From contig JAEZOA010000167.1 of assembly GCA_023441625.1 (NCBI GenBank), positions 1-39,341 of the forward strand: a stretch of 39,341 nucleotides of DNA. Reading direction: 5' to 3'. A program made the position numbers and the translations under genes. Below the pieces are notes generated by a model. That model worked only from the letters and a program-made list of their open reading frames with translations. It searched no databases and was not told the origin of the DNA. Source of the DNA: Bacillota bacterium (GTDB lineage: Bacteria; Bacillota; Clostridia; Acetivibrionales; DSM-1351). Positions 30,811 through 38,328 of the stretch are shown here, one piece after another (within the stretch, counting starts at the first letter, position 1; every line of letters starts with the position of its first letter).

Positions 30811-32316
30811 CTAGCACAACAAGTAATCCTTGTCAATGTCTTTAATTCTTGAAATTTTTAATCCATTTCCCTTTAAGTCACTGCTAGGAGCTACAAATAT
30901 CTTAATATTTATTCCATTTACAAACTCTTCCTTAAGAGTATCAATATTAGCTTCAACAATAGTGACTACAGAAGGGTGCACCTCCACTTTCAGCGCATTG
31001 GCATCCGATGATTTTATATAATCCTTAATTTCCTTCAAAACCTTCATTGCATTTGTTTGAGCAGTATATACTTTTCCATTTCCATCGCAATTTGGGCAAT
31101 CACAGGTCATAACAGTTGATAGCTCCTGCCTAATCTTTTTTCTAGTCATCTCAACAAGTCCTAGCCCAGTCATTCCTAAAACCACAGCTTTAGTTCTGTC
31201 GTTTTTAAGACTCTGCCTTAGAGAATCAAGTACCATTTGCTGGTGCTCACCATCATGCATATCTATAAAATCAATTACGATAATTCCACCAATATCCCTT
31301 AATCTAAGCTGCTTTGCAATTTCCTTTGCAGCTTCAATATTAGTTTTTAAAACAGTTTCCTCTAAATTATTAACTCCTACAAATTTGCCAGTATTTACAT
31401 CAATTACTGTAAGGGCTTCTGTTTTATCAATAATTATATATCCTCCGGATTTTAGCCAGACCTTTCGTGCAAGGGCTCGTTCTACTTTTGTCTCTATTTG
31501 ATAATAGTCAAAAATATCATAGTCCTTTTGGAATAATTGAACTCTGCTCTTTAGCATAGGTGATATCATTTCAACCAGCTCAAGCACCTTGTAATACTCT
31601 TTTTCATTATTAATAATAAATTTATTTATATGGCTAGTAAATAAATCCCGCACTGACCTATAAACCAAATTAAAATCCTTGTGTATACATCTTGGAACAG
31701 GTCCGCTGGTTTCCATATTCTTAATTTTACTCCACAGCTTTGTCAGAAATAACACATCTTCAACAAATTCTGTTTCTAATTTGCCCTCAGAGACAGTTCG
31801 AACAATTAGTCCCATATTATCAGGCTTTAGCTTCTCAGCTATAGTTCTTAATCTGTGCCTTTCCTCATCATTTTCTATTCTACGTGAAACGCCCACATAA
31901 TCAGCATTCGGTAGCAATACAAGGTTTCGTCCAGGTATTGTTATATGTGTAGATACTCTTGGTCCTTTAGTACCAATTGCTTCTTTTATTACCTGAACAG
32001 TTATCTCTTGTCCAACCTTTAAAAGGTCTGAGATGTTATACTCAGTATAATCACGATAAACCTCTATGTCATCATCAGAATACTCCTTTTTTATTATCGC
32101 ATCTCCAACATATAAAAAAGCATTTTTTTCATACCCAATATCAATAAATGCAGCTTGCATACCTGGTAAGACACTACTTACCTTGCCTCTATAAATATTA
32201 CCAACTAATCCTTGATGACTTGTCCTTTCAATATGAATTTCAACAAGTTCCTTGTCCTCAAGTATGCCAACCCTTACTTCACCTGAGCCGACATCTACAA
32301 TCATTTCATTAATCAA
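30811..32316 (-). CDS. rng: Ribonuclease E/G family protein (RNase G)
   Basis: An endoribonuclease for 5'-end-dependent RNA decay and processing (501 residues). The S1 domain (about 35-120) contains NIYRGKVSSVLPGMQAAFID. The catalytic region has TVIDVNTGKFVG and the Asp pair around IVIDFIDMHD. The Zn-link CPNC follows TCDCPNCDGNGK, and the C-terminal small domain ends the protein. The open frame begins at a TTG (32403) with GAGG, but the TTG at 32314-32316 five bases behind GGAGG is a better start and begins LINEMIVDVGSGEVRV. Clostridia keep rng directly before rplU, as here. Confidence 0.93.
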   Translation of the reverse strand: MINEMIVDVGSGEVRVGILEDKELVEIHIERTSHQGLVGNIYRGKVSSVLPGMQAAFIDIGYEKNAFLYVGDAIIKKEYSDDDIEVYRDYTEYNISDLLKVGQEITVQVIKEAIGTKGPRVSTHITIPGRNLVLLPNADYVGVSRRIENDEERHRLRTIAEKLKPDNMGLIVRTVSEGKLETEFVEDVLFLTKLWSKIKNMETSGPVPRCIHKDFNLVYRSVRDLFTSHINKFIINNEKEYYKVLELVEMISPMLKSRVQLFQKDYDIFDYYQIETKVERALARKVWLKSGGYIIIDKTEALTVIDVNTGKFVGVNNLEETVLKTNIEAAKEIAKQLRLRDIGGIIVIDFIDMHDGEHQQMVLDSLRQSLKNDRTKAVVLGMTGLGLVEMTRKKIRQELSTVMTCDCPNCDGNGKVYTAQTNAMKVLKEIKDYIKSSDANALKVEVHPSVVTIVEANIDTLKEEFVNGINIKIFVAPSSDLKGNGLKISRIKDIDKDYLLC

Positions 32317-32422
32317 CTTAACCTCCAATTCGCCGCTATCGCTGCGATACACATAATAATAAAGGCTTGAAATGTACGATGAAACAGTAAAGTCATTTTT
32401 CAAGCTATTACCTCAAATGTAA

Positions 32423-33133
32423 CTATAAGATAAGCCCGTCCATTGGATCTAAAAGTTGATCCTGAGCCTTTACAAATAGCTTCGTTCTATGGATTCTTTC
32501 AATCTCAAAATCAAGTTTCATAAATTCACATAGTGATTCAATTAATAGATCTGGTTTTAAATTTGCTTTACTGCCTGCACTCACAAGCATAGTAAATTTA
32601 ACAATATTTAAGGTTCCGCAGTGTTGCAAATCGAAATCTAAATCAAAAATCATATCCCTTATATCTGTATCCTTAATGCCACTCTTAGTTTTTTTCTTTA
32701 CTATTATTGTTTCTTGAGAAAGATATTTATTGATATATGACTTTATGTTTTTCTCTATGCACTCTGAGCTAGTACCTACAATTACCACGTACTCAGAAGC
32801 GGCAATTGTAGCCATTATATTTTGTTTTGAATGCCTTGCCTTTGCAGATATTATCTCTAGTCCTCTTGGAAGCTGAGCATTCAATCTATCGACAAATTCA
32901 TTTATAGATAGTTCATCATCAGTTACCTCAAAATCTCCATATTCTGCGTCACTTGTAACTCCAACACCCAAGGGTAAACCAAAAACCATGCTAGGATGGG
33001 GATTGAACCCTTGTGAATATGCTATTGGAAGCCTCGCCCTTCTTATAGCACGTTCAAATACCTTCATTAGGTCAAGATGTGATATAAATTTAACTTCATC
33101 ACTACGCCTAAATTTTGTACGTATAATAGCCAA
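32423..33133 (-). CDS. Radical-SAM-linked protein (TIGR03936/DUF2344)
   Basis: A 236-residue partner of the radical SAM protein. The start is a TTG six bases behind GGGAGG, inside an open frame 7 codons longer. It begins AIIRTKFRRSDEVKFISHLD, contains RRARLPIAYSQGFNPHPSM and FGLPLGVGVTSDAEYGDFEV, and lacks its own cluster motif. The family is defined by linkage, and in some species by fusion, to the radical SAM protein upstream. The two genes are 57 bases apart here, with hairpins in the gap. The biochemical role is unknown. Confidence 0.88.
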   Translation of the reverse strand: MAIIRTKFRRSDEVKFISHLDLMKVFERAIRRARLPIAYSQGFNPHPSMVFGLPLGVGVTSDAEYGDFEVTDDELSINEFVDRLNAQLPRGLEIISAKARHSKQNIMATIAASEYVVIVGTSSECIEKNIKSYINKYLSQETIIVKKKTKSGIKDTDIRDMIFDLDFDLQHCGTLNIVKFTMLVSAGSKANLKPDLLIESLCEFMKLDFEIERIHRTKLFVKAQDQLLDPMDGLIL

Positions 33134-33150
33134 TGTAAACCTCCCAAAAA

Positions 33151-33203
33151 GCATGCTTTAGCATGCATCGTATAATTAGCGTGAAAAAAGTTATTTTTCA
33201 CGC
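33151..33203 (-). promoter_or_regulatory. Two hairpins between the radical SAM gene and its partner
   Basis: GCATGC pairs (33151-33156, 33161-33166) and GCGTGAAAAA/TTTTTCACGC pairs (33179-33188, 33194-33203). The second overlaps the radical SAM stop codon and resembles a weak terminator; the tail has few Ts. Confidence 0.45.
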
Positions 33204-35041
33204 TCTCCACAAATACCACTTTCAAATGCTGTTGCACCACACCCACTACAATCCGTTTTACAATTTGGTGTAATCTTACCCTCTTGTGCCTTTTTATTTT
33301 CATTTATTAAGAACTTCTTTGAAACACCAACATCAATATGGTCCCAAGGCAATATTTCATCATACTCCCTTTTACGTGTAGCATAGAAATATGGATCCAC
33401 ACCACACTCTTCAAAAGCCTTCATCCAAATATCATATTTAAAGTGTTCACCCCAACCATCAAACTTACATCCAAGCTCCCAGGCTTTAAGCAAAACCTTA
33501 CCAAGTCTCCTATCTCCACGTGCAAAAACTGCTTCAAGAAAACTTAGCTTGTTTTCATGATAGTTATAGGTTACCTGCTTTGAACGTATCTTGTCCTTTA
33601 AGAACATTTGCTTTTCAGAAACATTATCCCTACTATCCTGTGGTTCCCATTGAAATGGAGTAAAAGCTTTTGGTACAAAGGTAGCCGTACTTATTGTTAC
33701 ATTTAAGCTCTTGCCTCTTTTTTCTAGTGGCACCTTTTTATATGCAGTTACCACCTTATAAGCCAGGTCAGCTATGCCTTCCACATCTTCAAAGGTTTCA
33801 GTTGGAAGTCCTAGCATGAAATAAAGCTTCACACTACTCCACCCACCATTAAATGCAAGTGTAACGGCATTAAGCAGATCTTCTTCTTGTATTCCTTTGT
33901 TAATTACGTCTCTAAGTCTCTGTGTTCCAGCTTCAGGTGCAAAGGTCAGTCCACTCTTTCTAACCTTCTGGGCCTTTTGCATCAAATCTAATGAAAAAGA
34001 ATCCAATCTCAGTGAAGGAAGTGACAAACCAACTTTTCTCTCATCCATTTCATTGATAAGCTCTGATGTTAGTTCATCTAACTCACTATAATCACTGGTG
34101 CTAAGCGACGTAAGTGATATTTCTTCATAACCCGTGCTTTCCTCTAGCTTCTTAGCCAGTTCTATCAATCTTTCGTGACTTTTTTCTCTAACTGGTCTAT
34201 ATATAAATCCTGCCTGGCAGAATCTGCAGCCTCTTATGCAGCCTCTAAAAACCTCTAGCATTATTCTATCATGTACAATATCAGTATATGGAACAACTAT
34301 TTTATCAGGATAATAGACCTTATCTAAATCCTTAATAATACGCTTTCTTATCTTTACTGGATACTGTGGTTTCAAAGGTACAAAACTATTTATTGTACCA
34401 TCTTCCTTATACTCAAAATTATAAAAGGAAGGTACATAAACACCCTCAATTTTTGCAATTTCTTCAAGAAATGCTATTCTCGGCTGACCTGAGCTCTTCC
34501 ATGTCCCATAAACATCCATTACATCATTAATAAGTTCTTCGCCTTCCCCCATCATAAAGAAATCTATGATATCAGCTAAAGGTTCTGGGGTATATGCACA
34601 TGGCCCCCCAGCACATATGAAGGCATCTCCTTCACCTCTTGCTTCTGAAGTGAGAGGAATACCAGCAAGGTCTAACATATTAACAATATTTGAATAGCTC
34701 ATTTCATATTGAAGAGTAAAACCTACAAAATCAAAGTCTTTTATTGCATCCTTTGACTCAAGGGAGTAAAGAGGTATATTCTTCTCACGCATCTTTGCCT
34801 CCATATCAGTCCATGGTGCAAAAACCCTTTCACAATAGCAATCCTCTCGCTCATTCAATAAATGATATAGGATTTTCATTCCAAGATGGGACATACCAAT
34901 TTCATATGTGTCTGGAAAACAAAAAGCGAATCTTATATCAACACTTTTTGGATCCTTCACAATACTATTCCATTCATTTCCAGTATATCTAGAAGGTTTT
35001 TCTACACTTTTAAGCAATCCATCTGATAGCTTGATACTCAT
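33191..35041 (-). CDS. Radical SAM protein (TIGR03960)
   Basis: A 616-residue protein with an N-terminal B12-binding-like part (RFAFCFPDTYEIGMSHLGMK), a radical SAM core with CxxxCxxC in CIRGCRFCQAGFIYRP (about 265-280), a substrate region (TGYEEISLTSLSTSDYSELD) and a C-terminal Cys-rich tail CKTDCSGCGA. The family is widely conserved in Clostridia and is coupled to the partner gene downstream. The reaction is unknown, although the architecture recalls tRNA or metabolite modifying enzymes. The ATG at 35039-35041 has GGAGG at a spacing of 5; the GTG four codons earlier overlaps it. Confidence 0.9.
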   Translation of the reverse strand: MSIKLSDGLLKSVEKPSRYTGNEWNSIVKDPKSVDIRFAFCFPDTYEIGMSHLGMKILYHLLNEREDCYCERVFAPWTDMEAKMREKNIPLYSLESKDAIKDFDFVGFTLQYEMSYSNIVNMLDLAGIPLTSEARGEGDAFICAGGPCAYTPEPLADIIDFFMMGEGEELINDVMDVYGTWKSSGQPRIAFLEEIAKIEGVYVPSFYNFEYKEDGTINSFVPLKPQYPVKIRKRIIKDLDKVYYPDKIVVPYTDIVHDRIMLEVFRGCIRGCRFCQAGFIYRPVREKSHERLIELAKKLEESTGYEEISLTSLSTSDYSELDELTSELINEMDERKVGLSLPSLRLDSFSLDLMQKAQKVRKSGLTFAPEAGTQRLRDVINKGIQEEDLLNAVTLAFNGGWSSVKLYFMLGLPTETFEDVEGIADLAYKVVTAYKKVPLEKRGKSLNVTISTATFVPKAFTPFQWEPQDSRDNVSEKQMFLKDKIRSKQVTYNYHENKLSFLEAVFARGDRRLGKVLLKAWELGCKFDGWGEHFKYDIWMKAFEECGVDPYFYATRKREYDEILPWDHIDVGVSKKFLINENKKAQEGKITPNCKTDCSGCGATAFESGICGEREK

Positions 35042-35130
35042 TTTCTCCTCCACAATCTAATTAAACATAATTTTGTTAGTATACTCAAAAATATAAGCGC
35101 TCTCCCTTACGTGAAAGTCGCTTAAAACAG

Positions 35131-35205
35131 TGGTCGGAGTGATGCGATTTGAACGCACAACCTCTTGCTCCCGAAGCAAGCACCCTACCGTTGGGCTACA
35201 CCCCG
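35131..35205 (-). tRNA. tRNA-Pro (anticodon CGG)
   Basis: Minus-strand cloverleaf with acceptor CGGGGTG/CACTCCG (one G-U), discriminator A and encoded CCA (35131-35133). The anticodon arm CTTGC-TTCGGGA-GCAAG gives CGG, which reads CCG. The T-loop is TTCAAAT. It is single, with no other tRNA beside it. Confidence 0.94.
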
Positions 35206-35311
35206 AACTTCTGGTGGAGCTATCACTCCATCTTAACTAAGTCTTATTTTATTACTAAGCATTATAATTTACAATACAAATAACTATATAACGCCTGGAA
35301 AGTTGAATATA

Positions 35312-36133
35312 TTATGTATTGTATCCGACAAATTCAGCACTATACTTTAACTCTTTAAATTCACTTGCTTTTTTGCCTATAAATTCAACAACCTGTTTTT
35401 GTTCTGCTTTCCCATTACCAGATACGGTGATAGGTTCACCAATAGATATGCATACAGGCTCTTTTCTTCTAACCGGACCAATATCCTTTATTACCTTACC
35501 AACATCCCAAAAATCGGTTTTTATAGCAATAGGTATTACCGGTACTCCAGCCTCCTTTGCCAGCTTTATTCCTAGTGAATTAAACTTTTCCGGAATAAAC
35601 TCTGCCCGCCTTGTTCCTTCAGGAAAAAGTACTATTGAAGTCCCCTTAGCAATAATTTCTTTCCCTTGATTTATAACATTGATTAAATCCTGCCTAGAAT
35701 TTTTCCTTGAAACCACAATTGGATTTCGGCTTCGCATCACTGACCCAAAGATAGGAAGAGATACTAGGCTCTCTTTAACAACGTATGTTATTTCTTTTAT
35801 AGGTGATATAATGCAAGGAAATAAAAATGTCTCTAAATTACTCATGTGGTTACTTACAAATACTACTGGTCCGTCAACCCTATTGATATTTTCCATGCCT
35901 TCAATAAATATTCTTCCGCCACTCTTTTCAATGTCTTGAATAATATTATAACTCGATGCAGCCCACTTTTCGTTATCATATTTGCCTTTAACAGCTATAT
36001 TTCGTGCTTTAATAATTTCCTTTATATATCCATATACAAAGTACCATCTTGTGTTTAAAAAAAGCTTATCAAAAATATTTCTCTTATTTCCTTCTGTTTT
36101 GTAACTGTCTCCAGTAAAATACACTTTACTCAA
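35312..36133 (-). CDS. 1-acylglycerol-3-phosphate O-acyltransferase (PlsC family)
   Basis: A membrane-bound acyltransferase of phospholipid synthesis (273 residues from the TTG at 36131-36133, or 282 from the ATG at 36160). The catalytic motif NHMSNLETF (H-x4-E, expected H-x4-D/E), the RNPIVVSRKNSRQD segment, FPEGTRR, and GVPVIPIAIKTD are present. The N-terminal region is longer than in many PlsC proteins and has DNEKWAASSYNI. GGATGTG before the TTG supports the later start. A predicted promoter lies at 36189-36218. It is divergent from the two-repeat protein gene. Confidence 0.85.
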   Translation of the reverse strand: MSKVYFTGDSYKTEGNKRNIFDKLFLNTRWYFVYGYIKEIIKARNIAVKGKYDNEKWAASSYNIIQDIEKSGGRIFIEGMENINRVDGPVVFVSNHMSNLETFLFPCIISPIKEITYVVKESLVSLPIFGSVMRSRNPIVVSRKNSRQDLINVINQGKEIIAKGTSIVLFPEGTRRAEFIPEKFNSLGIKLAKEAGVPVIPIAIKTDFWDVGKVIKDIGPVRRKEPVCISIGEPITVSGNGKAEQKQVVEFIGKKASEFKELKYSAEFVGYNT

Positions 36134-36153
36134 AATATCACATCCATTTTTTA

Positions 36154-36255
36154 TTTGCATTGTGCAAACAAGTCTATTATCCGTAAATATTATACCTCAC
36201 ATAGTTTGCACTGTGCAAACAAGTCTTTTATCCGTAATAATTATAACTCACATAG
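36154..36255. promoter_or_regulatory. Two 51-bp direct repeats with palindromes and a plsC promoter
   Basis: Repeats 36154-36204 and 36205-36255 begin with TTTGCATTGTGCAAA and TTTGCACTGTGCAAA, palindromes over about 7 bp per arm. The minus strand has TTGCAC (36213-36218), 18 bases, TATAAT (36189-36194), a promoter for the acyltransferase gene in which the second palindrome overlaps the -35. The other unit has a second TATAAT (36240-36245) with TAGACA 17 bases upstream. The 51-bp spacing is about five helical turns, as expected for paired operators. No binding protein is known. Confidence 0.6.
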
Positions 36256-36316
36256 CATACAATGTCTACCATTCCAACATACCCCCATTGGACTATACTT
36301 TTACAATTCTATCTTT

Positions 36317-36334
36317 TTGTATTCGTGAATACAA
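36317..36334. promoter_or_regulatory. 8-bp inverted repeat before the two-repeat protein gene
   Basis: TTGTATTC (36317-36324) and GAATACAA (36327-36334) around GT, ending 9 bases before GGAGG of the gene at 36357. A possible operator; it differs from the TTTGCA palindromes next to it. Confidence 0.4.
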
Positions 36335-36356
36335 ATATATTATGGAGGTATACATT

Positions 36357-37760
36357 ATGAATCGTCTTCTTGTGGTAATAACTAACAGAAAAAAACTATC
36401 AATATGCTTATTTGCGATACTATTTATAATACTATCAGCACTTATTATTTCAAATCTGAATTTTTCAAAAGCTAACTTAACGACAGATCACGCCCAGGCT
36501 GCAACTGTTCTATCTCCAGAAAATGTAAATAAGCAATTGAGAGGTATATTATCAAGCATTGTACCATCAGATAATAAAATTCTTTTTGAAAATAGTAACA
36601 GAGGTATAGAAGAATCAAATAATCTAACTAATTTAACTAATGTTTCTCTTATAGATATTTTAAAAAAAGGAAAAAATCTGGCTTATAATTTTGTTTATTC
36701 AAATGAAGAATATCTTAGACCTATTTATTCAAGCACTTGGAAACAAGGGTATTATCAAGGTTGGCTCTATCTTCCCAGAAAAATAATATCTGCAAGACAT
36801 TCTCTTTTTACCTATAGGGGAGGTTCCAGCGAAGCTTTTGATATAGAGGGTGAATTAGGCTTTTATCCAAATATCTCAATTGATAATCAAAACTATGTTA
36901 ATTTATTGATTTACAACTTTGATTTGCAAAATGTTATTCAGCATGAAAACCAAATCGTAATCTCTGGAATACCTGCTAAAAGGGGTGTTCAGATAATTTC
37001 CTTAAAAAATGATGATGTTGCTATCCAAATGAATGACAAAGAAGAAATTTCAGTTTATTTATGTACTCCTAATGGGTATGAAATAGACTACCAAAACATA
37101 AAATTTACCAAAGCATCTGATGAAGTAAAAGATTTTGGTACCGTTGAAGAAACTTATTCAGACATTTACAGCAGTACTGAGGAACTAGACCTGCAAAATG
37201 CTCTTCTTATTAAAGAGCTCTCCTACTATATTTCTGATTCCTCAAAGCCTATTTTCTTTCAGCATAATGGAAGTTATCAGACCTCAGATGTATTAAATAC
37301 TAATATAGACTTAGAGGATGCCACTAAGTATTCTTCCGAAATCAAACATAATATTTTGTATAATGATCAAAAATTTATTAGGCCTGTCTTTCATCCACAA
37401 TGGAAGCAGCATTATGAGAGAGAATGGTGTTATATTCCAAGAAAAATGTATATAAACATGAAGGAACTCTTTGTTCTACCATCAGATAAAGAAATTGCTA
37501 ATGACTTATGTGGTGAGCTAGGTTTTTTTAAAGAATGTCCCGTAATTAAAAGTAGTCAAGTTGGACTGCTAATAAATAATTTTACTGTCTCAAAGATAAG
37601 TTTATATGAAAATAATATTTTGGTGGAAGGTGCCCCGTCAAGAGCCGGAATTCAGATTGTGAGCATAGCAAAAACTAATCTTACTAAGTATAAAGAATAC
37701 TCAGTAAGATTAGTTACAAAGGATTTGTGTGAGCTAGATATTGATGTTTATAAGAATTAA
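36357..37760 (+). CDS. Membrane-anchored protein with two related 190-residue domains, family not recognised
   Basis: A 467-residue protein with a membrane segment or signal anchor (about 14-34, LSICLFAILFIILSALIISN) and two repeated outside domains. Repeat 1 (about 52-247) has YSNEEYLRPIYSSTWKQGYY, WLYLPRK, EGELGFYPN, LLIYNF and SGIPAKRGVQIISL. Repeat 2 (about 278-467) has YNDQKFIRPVFHPQWKQHYE, WCYIPRKM, GELGFFKE, LLINNF and EGAPSRAGIQIVSI, so both share aligned motifs in the same order. Cys is rare. It starts at the ATG behind GGAGG (36345-36349). I do not know a matching family; a surface binding or sensing role is only a guess. Confidence 0.75.
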   Translation: MNRLLVVITNRKKLSICLFAILFIILSALIISNLNFSKANLTTDHAQAATVLSPENVNKQLRGILSSIVPSDNKILFENSNRGIEESNNLTNLTNVSLIDILKKGKNLAYNFVYSNEEYLRPIYSSTWKQGYYQGWLYLPRKIISARHSLFTYRGGSSEAFDIEGELGFYPNISIDNQNYVNLLIYNFDLQNVIQHENQIVISGIPAKRGVQIISLKNDDVAIQMNDKEEISVYLCTPNGYEIDYQNIKFTKASDEVKDFGTVEETYSDIYSSTEELDLQNALLIKELSYYISDSSKPIFFQHNGSYQTSDVLNTNIDLEDATKYSSEIKHNILYNDQKFIRPVFHPQWKQHYEREWCYIPRKMYINMKELFVLPSDKEIANDLCGELGFFKECPVIKSSQVGLLINNFTVSKISLYENNILVEGAPSRAGIQIVSIAKTNLTKYKEYSVRLVTKDLCELDIDVYKN

Positions 37761-37768
37761 TTTATTCC

Positions 37769-38326
37769 TTATAAATAAAATCTGGATTTATCTATAGCTT
37801 TTAAGAATACATATGCTAATATAGCACTAATAGCACCTTGAATTAAGTTTCCCGGCAGTTCTGCAACAGCAGCTGCTACCCCCAATGTTTTGTCAAAGTA
37901 TCGAATTACAGTTATTTGAAAAATAAAATAACCCAGAGCCATAACAAGTACCCCTGCTACTAAGGACATTATCTTTATAGCACGAGGGGATACTTTATCA
38001 CTTTTTTTATTAGTGATTACACCAACAACATAACCCTCCAAGCCCTTAACAATAAAAGTAAACGGAATATATAAATAATAGCCCCATGCCAAGTCAGCCA
38101 ATGATGACCCAATAGCGCCTGCAACAAAGCCTGATTTTCTACCAATAAGAATTGCCGTAATCATAATGATAGAATCTCCAATATTAAAATAGCCTTGTGC
38201 CGGGCTTGGTATATGCAAAAATGGTAAATAAGTAACAAGAAAAACCAATGCTATCATCAATGCATTTAGAACCAATTTTCTGGTTGAAATTTTAGTATTA
38301 TTTTTCTGTATAATTTTTTTCTGCAT
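37769..38326 (-). CDS. ECF-type transporter S component (substrate-binding membrane subunit)
   Basis: A 185-residue membrane protein with about six hydrophobic segments (KLVLNALMIALVFLVTYLPF, NIGDSIIMITAILIG, GFVAGAIGSSLADL, IMSLVAGVLVMALGYFIF, LPGNLIQGAISAILAYVFL). The GxxxIGDxIxx / AGxxGSSLADL pattern matches ECF transporter S proteins that bind a vitamin-like solute. The substrate cannot be told. It starts 2 bases after the hom stop, with a weak ribosome binding site (GAAGAAG), so translation may be coupled. ECF subunits A and T are not in the window; they may be shared from elsewhere. Confidence 0.85.
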   Translation of the reverse strand: MQKKIIQKNNTKISTRKLVLNALMIALVFLVTYLPFLHIPSPAQGYFNIGDSIIMITAILIGRKSGFVAGAIGSSLADLAWGYYLYIPFTFIVKGLEGYVVGVITNKKSDKVSPRAIKIMSLVAGVLVMALGYFIFQITVIRYFDKTLGVAAAVAELPGNLIQGAISAILAYVFLKAIDKSRFYL

Positions 38327-38328
38327 GA

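Noticed and set aside
32317..32403. Longer N-terminus for rng starting at the TTG at 32403.
   Set aside because: The TTG at 32314-32316 lies five bases behind a perfect GGAGG and gives the usual family start. The upstream start has a GAGG only and remains possible.
36317..36334. The TTGTATTC/GAATACAA palindrome as a LexA or ArgR site.
   Set aside because: It does not fit the Firmicute LexA box (CGAAC-N4-GTTCG) or the ArgR spacing. It is kept as an unassigned inverted repeat only.
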